From Butyrivibrio proteoclasticus P6B7 (lineage in GTDB: Bacteria > Bacillota > Clostridia > Lachnospirales > Lachnospiraceae): a stretch of 64,000 nucleotides of DNA. Position 1 is the stretch's first letter. The number at the start of each line of letters is the position of its first letter. Made by a program: the position numbers and the translations under genes. Shown here one piece after another: positions 61,524-64,000 of this stretch. The notes under the pieces were generated by a model, which saw only the letters and a list, made by a program, of their open reading frames with translations, made no database searches and was not told the origin of the DNA. Location of the stretch: assembly GCF_000622085.1 (NCBI RefSeq), contig NZ_JHWL01000025.1, forward strand, positions 1 through 64,000, read 5' to 3'.

Positions 61524-62300
61524 TCACTTGATTCTATCCCAATAATTAACCTTCACAGCGTGAATAACGAATCTCTGTCTGCCTCCAGCCTTACCACTAC
61601 AGGTGGAAAGTGTGAGAATTGAAGGTCTTCCCTCGAATGAAAGTCCCTCAGGCATGGAATAAGCTGAATGTGTGGAGATGAACTTAAGAAATTCATCGTA
61701 GTCCTCTGCACTTTTTACCTCTGTGTAGGCTCCACTTCCCACAGTTGTAATGTAGTAAGCAAAGATTCTGTATTCAAAAACATAATCGTTGGTATATACA
61801 TAGATGTAAGGCTTTTGCTCCAGTAGCTCTTTATTCTCCTCCTGGTAAACCTTCTTAAGAGTTCCGAACATTGAGCCATTCTTCATATTATGACCAAATA
61901 TAATGTCATGCATTCCGCAAAAATCTTCATCACTAAGAACATCCTCAAAAAGACAACCAGCCTTATTTCTGGTTCCTTCAAAGGTTGTGTAAAGATACTG
62001 GTTGATCTCCTGCTCTTTTACCACAGGGTAACTGATGTCCAGAAGTGGAAAATACAACCAGGCCGTAGTATCCGGGTTAATAGAAAGAAGCTTCTCAAAA
62101 TCGATATTTCTGACAGGATAGTTAATAACACCTGGTTGATCCTCAGTTTGGGGAGTTACTGTCATTACTTCCGCCTCCAGAGTCTCATAGAGATTCTCAG
62201 CCACAGTGTACTCTTTTTGATCAAGATAGATGTGAACGCCCTCATAAACAATTACTGCCAAACACGCTATTATTGCGATAATTCTAATTGCCTTCTTCAT
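61524..62300 (-). CDS. Class B sortase
   Basis: 258 aa. An N-terminal membrane anchor (IRIIAIIACLAVIVYEGVHI) precedes the sortase domain: AWLYFPLLDISYPVV, IIFGHNMKNGSMFGTLKKV (catalytic His), LTLSTCSGKAGGRQRFVIHA (catalytic Cys and Arg). Attaches proteins with a C-terminal sorting signal to peptidoglycan or assembles pili. No LPXTG/NPXTN-like substrate lies in the window. The start MKKAIRI has GAGGGGG 3 nt upstream; the frame opens 16 codons earlier without a site. Confidence 0.92.
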   Translation of the reverse strand: MKKAIRIIAIIACLAVIVYEGVHIYLDQKEYTVAENLYETLEAEVMTVTPQTEDQPGVINYPVRNIDFEKLLSINPDTTAWLYFPLLDISYPVVKEQEINQYLYTTFEGTRNKAGCLFEDVLSDEDFCGMHDIIFGHNMKNGSMFGTLKKVYQEENKELLEQKPYIYVYTNDYVFEYRIFAYYITTVGSGAYTEVKSAEDYDEFLKFISTHSAYSMPEGLSFEGRPSILTLSTCSGKAGGRQRFVIHAVKVNYWDRIK

Positions 62301-62432
62301 GTTGCCCCCTCGATGGTGTTGTGCACTGTTAAATGACTCGATCCGCATTCCCTCATTATCGCAGATTGAATCACAAAATATCGTAATTTTAGTTTATACC
62401 TCTATTGGCAGTTGTACAAGGCTTAAACATAG

Positions 62433-63248
62433 TCAAACAAGGAACATGACTATTGTATTCAAGAGCTTGAATGAGGCCAAAAATACCATAAGACCAGCAA
62501 ATATCAGGAAAAAGAACTTACTACAGCCCTTTGTGCCCTTGAATAGCTTGATTAAAGAAATTCCAAAGGCAAGGATAAATACTGATCCCAGCATGTCAGA
62601 ATAAAAGGTACTTAACTCCACATCATTTGTATAGTGGCAGGTAAGAACGATAAACGCTGCAGTTAGAGAATATAGTATGTACAGCAGATAAGAGCCAATC
62701 TTGGCGATGAATGCAGCGGGTTCCAAAAAATCCACATCCTCTTCCATGGTCAGACACTCATAATTAGTATCATCAATTCTCTTGCAGACTAGTCTTACAT
62801 CCCCATCACCAGAAGGCATAACTGAAGAAAAAATAATAGTAAAGCCATCACAAATGGCAAGGCGTTTAACACTGAGGTGCTTACCCGTGGATTCAATTGG
62901 CCTCTCTATATGGTACTGACCTGCTTTAAGCTCAATTATCTCTATCTGGCCGCTGTTCTTTTTCATATCTACATATTTGTAGATACTACAAAACATAAAT
63001 AGTCCATACAGAAATGCCATGAGTTCAAGCATTTCTTTTTCTGCAAATATGTTTATGTTTCTAAGATTCTCGCCATCAAACACGCACATCAGCGCATCTA
63101 TCCCAAGAAGAACCAGCATAGCAATGTTCATGTAGAGCTGGATCACATGTTTATAAATCTTATACTTTGTTCCTGGGAACAGCTCGAAAAGCATGGCAAA
63201 CATTGATACTAATATTTCAAAAGAAATGAATAATAAAACTTCAAACAT
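62433..63248 (-). CDS. Polytopic membrane protein of unknown function
   Basis: 271 aa with about six hydrophobic segments: three or four in the first 90 residues (FEVLLFISFEILVSMFAMLF; LMAFLYGLFMFC), a soluble central part (90-180) and two or three at the C-terminus (FLLIFAGLMVFLASF). Family not recognised. The same orientation as the sortase gene, 132 nt upstream of it. Confidence 0.65.
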   Translation of the reverse strand: MFEVLLFISFEILVSMFAMLFELFPGTKYKIYKHVIQLYMNIAMLVLLGIDALMCVFDGENLRNINIFAEKEMLELMAFLYGLFMFCSIYKYVDMKKNSGQIEIIELKAGQYHIERPIESTGKHLSVKRLAICDGFTIIFSSVMPSGDGDVRLVCKRIDDTNYECLTMEEDVDFLEPAAFIAKIGSYLLYILYSLTAAFIVLTCHYTNDVELSTFYSDMLGSVFILAFGISLIKLFKGTKGCSKFFFLIFAGLMVFLASFKLLNTIVMFLV

Positions 63249-63435
63249 TCGTCACCTCAAATTTTGGACGTTTTTCCGAACAAGATTATCACAAAAAAAT
63301 CCCAAGTACAACAGATTAATTTCGATGCAGGCAAATATATGTTCTATTATGAGTCTTACTATGTTATATTTATGGTGTATATATAGTAATAGTCATTCCA
63401 TTTTAATTATTTGAATGTATTTATAAAGAATAGCT

Positions 63436-64000
63436 ATGGGTAACAGTAATTTCTCCGAAGACCAGATAAAAGATCTATATGATACTATCATTTTCCACGT
63501 GGACGTTAACTCCGCGTTTTTGTCATGGTCTGCGGTAAAAAAGCTAAAGGATGAGCCAGGCAGTGTGGATCTTAGGACTATCCCCTCTGCTGTTGGCGGC
63601 GATGTTAAGAGTAGACACGGCATCATAACGGCTAAGTCCATTCCAGCCAAGAAATATGGCATTGTCACAGGAGAACCTGTTGTTAAGGCACTTCAGAAGT
63701 GCCCTAAGCTGGTAATGGTACCGGGAGACTTTGCTACTTACAGGGAATATTCCCACGCCTTTATAGATATTCTTAAAAAATACTCTCCTACAATCCAGCA
63801 GGTTTCAATTGATGAAGCCTATGTAGATATGTCAGGAACCAGAAGCGTATATCAGGACAGCGAAACAGATGGTCTTCCCTTCCCTCTTAATGTGGCGATG
63901 CTTATTAAGAACGAGGTCAGGGATACTCTGGGCTTTACCGTTAACATCGGTATTTCCTGTAATAAGCTTCTGGCTAAAATGGCCTCTGACTTTAAAAAGC
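63436..64000 (+). CDS. dinB: DNA polymerase IV (Y-family), partial
   Basis: The first 188 codons of a Y-family polymerase, running off the right edge. The N-terminal catalytic Asp is in IIFHVDVNSAFLSW, and the second site has SIDEAYVDMSG with Asp-Glu. Also VNIGISCNKLLAKMASDFKK. Synthesises across DNA lesions. The start is ATG at 63436 with a weak AAAGAA site; no LexA box is evident in the AT-rich 187-nt upstream gap. Confidence 0.93.
   Translation, partial: MGNSNFSEDQIKDLYDTIIFHVDVNSAFLSWSAVKKLKDEPGSVDLRTIPSAVGGDVKSRHGIITAKSIPAKKYGIVTGEPVVKALQKCPKLVMVPGDFATYREYSHAFIDILKKYSPTIQQVSIDEAYVDMSGTRSVYQDSETDGLPFPLNVAMLIKNEVRDTLGFTVNIGISCNKLLAKMASDFKK

Overview
The window looks like chromosome of a low-to-moderate-GC anaerobic Firmicute of the Lachnospiraceae, most like Butyrivibrio/Pseudobutyrivibrio. 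The inference rests on strong GGAGG ribosome-binding sites, the asp23-nusB-xseA-xseB-ispA-dxs-tlyA-nadK-argR-recN gene order, DUF1836 and DUF5050 proteins, an RlmD with the C-terminal extension I associate with this family, and catalytic pyrB paired with a zinc-binding pyrI. No tRNA or rRNA gene was seen. No marker gene fixes the genus.

Layout. 1-1860: an IS605-type element with tnpB running off the left edge and tnpA divergent from it, ending in a terminal hairpin. 1860-2320: decayed DNA with two diverged, inverted copies of one short sequence. 2322-5120: NUDIX, HD and PLC-like/tyrosine-phosphatase genes separated by six copies of a palindromic GAACCGTCCCC repeat. 5162-12600: CPA2 antiporter, EIIC-like permease, glmS, and a large EAL/PAS/GGDEF protein. 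12724-13560: an AbiE-type toxin-antitoxin pair with a truncated toxin and a palindromic operator over its promoter. 13689-15273: metallophosphoesterase and PD-(D/E)XK-like nuclease.

15274-24175 is an integrative mobilizable element. It has a large serine recombinase, an XRE regulator, a VapE-type ATPase, a CHC2 primase, a Mob_Pre-type relaxase, an oriT-like region with nested palindromes, and a plus-strand XRE regulator with its own dyad. Beside the recombinase is the most unusual structure here: nine 28-bp interrupted inverted repeats (GCAGAC, exactly 16 bp, GTCTGC in the first eight) at a 53-54 bp period. The inner sequences mostly vary while the geometry is fixed.

24185-27700: flavin reductase, an APH-GNAT fusion, a methyltransferase and a GNAT acetyltransferase. 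27804-57847: a long minus-strand housekeeping run: rlmD, pcrA, the recN-to-asp23 cluster (DNA repair, arginine regulation, NAD kinase, isoprenoid synthesis, exonuclease VII, NusB), a transglutaminase-like lipoprotein, prfC, pnp with a structured leader, rpsO, a chemoreceptor, a Cof phosphatase, maf, ppk-ppx and pheA. A plus-strand thrH homologue at 50633 interrupts the run. 57950-60400 (plus): a DUF5050 membrane-anchored protein and pyrBI. 60448-63248 (minus): a 56-aa protein, a CAP-domain lipoprotein, a class B sortase and a membrane protein. From 63436 (plus) a DNA polymerase IV gene runs off the right edge.

All assignments come from reading motifs by eye. No database search was run.
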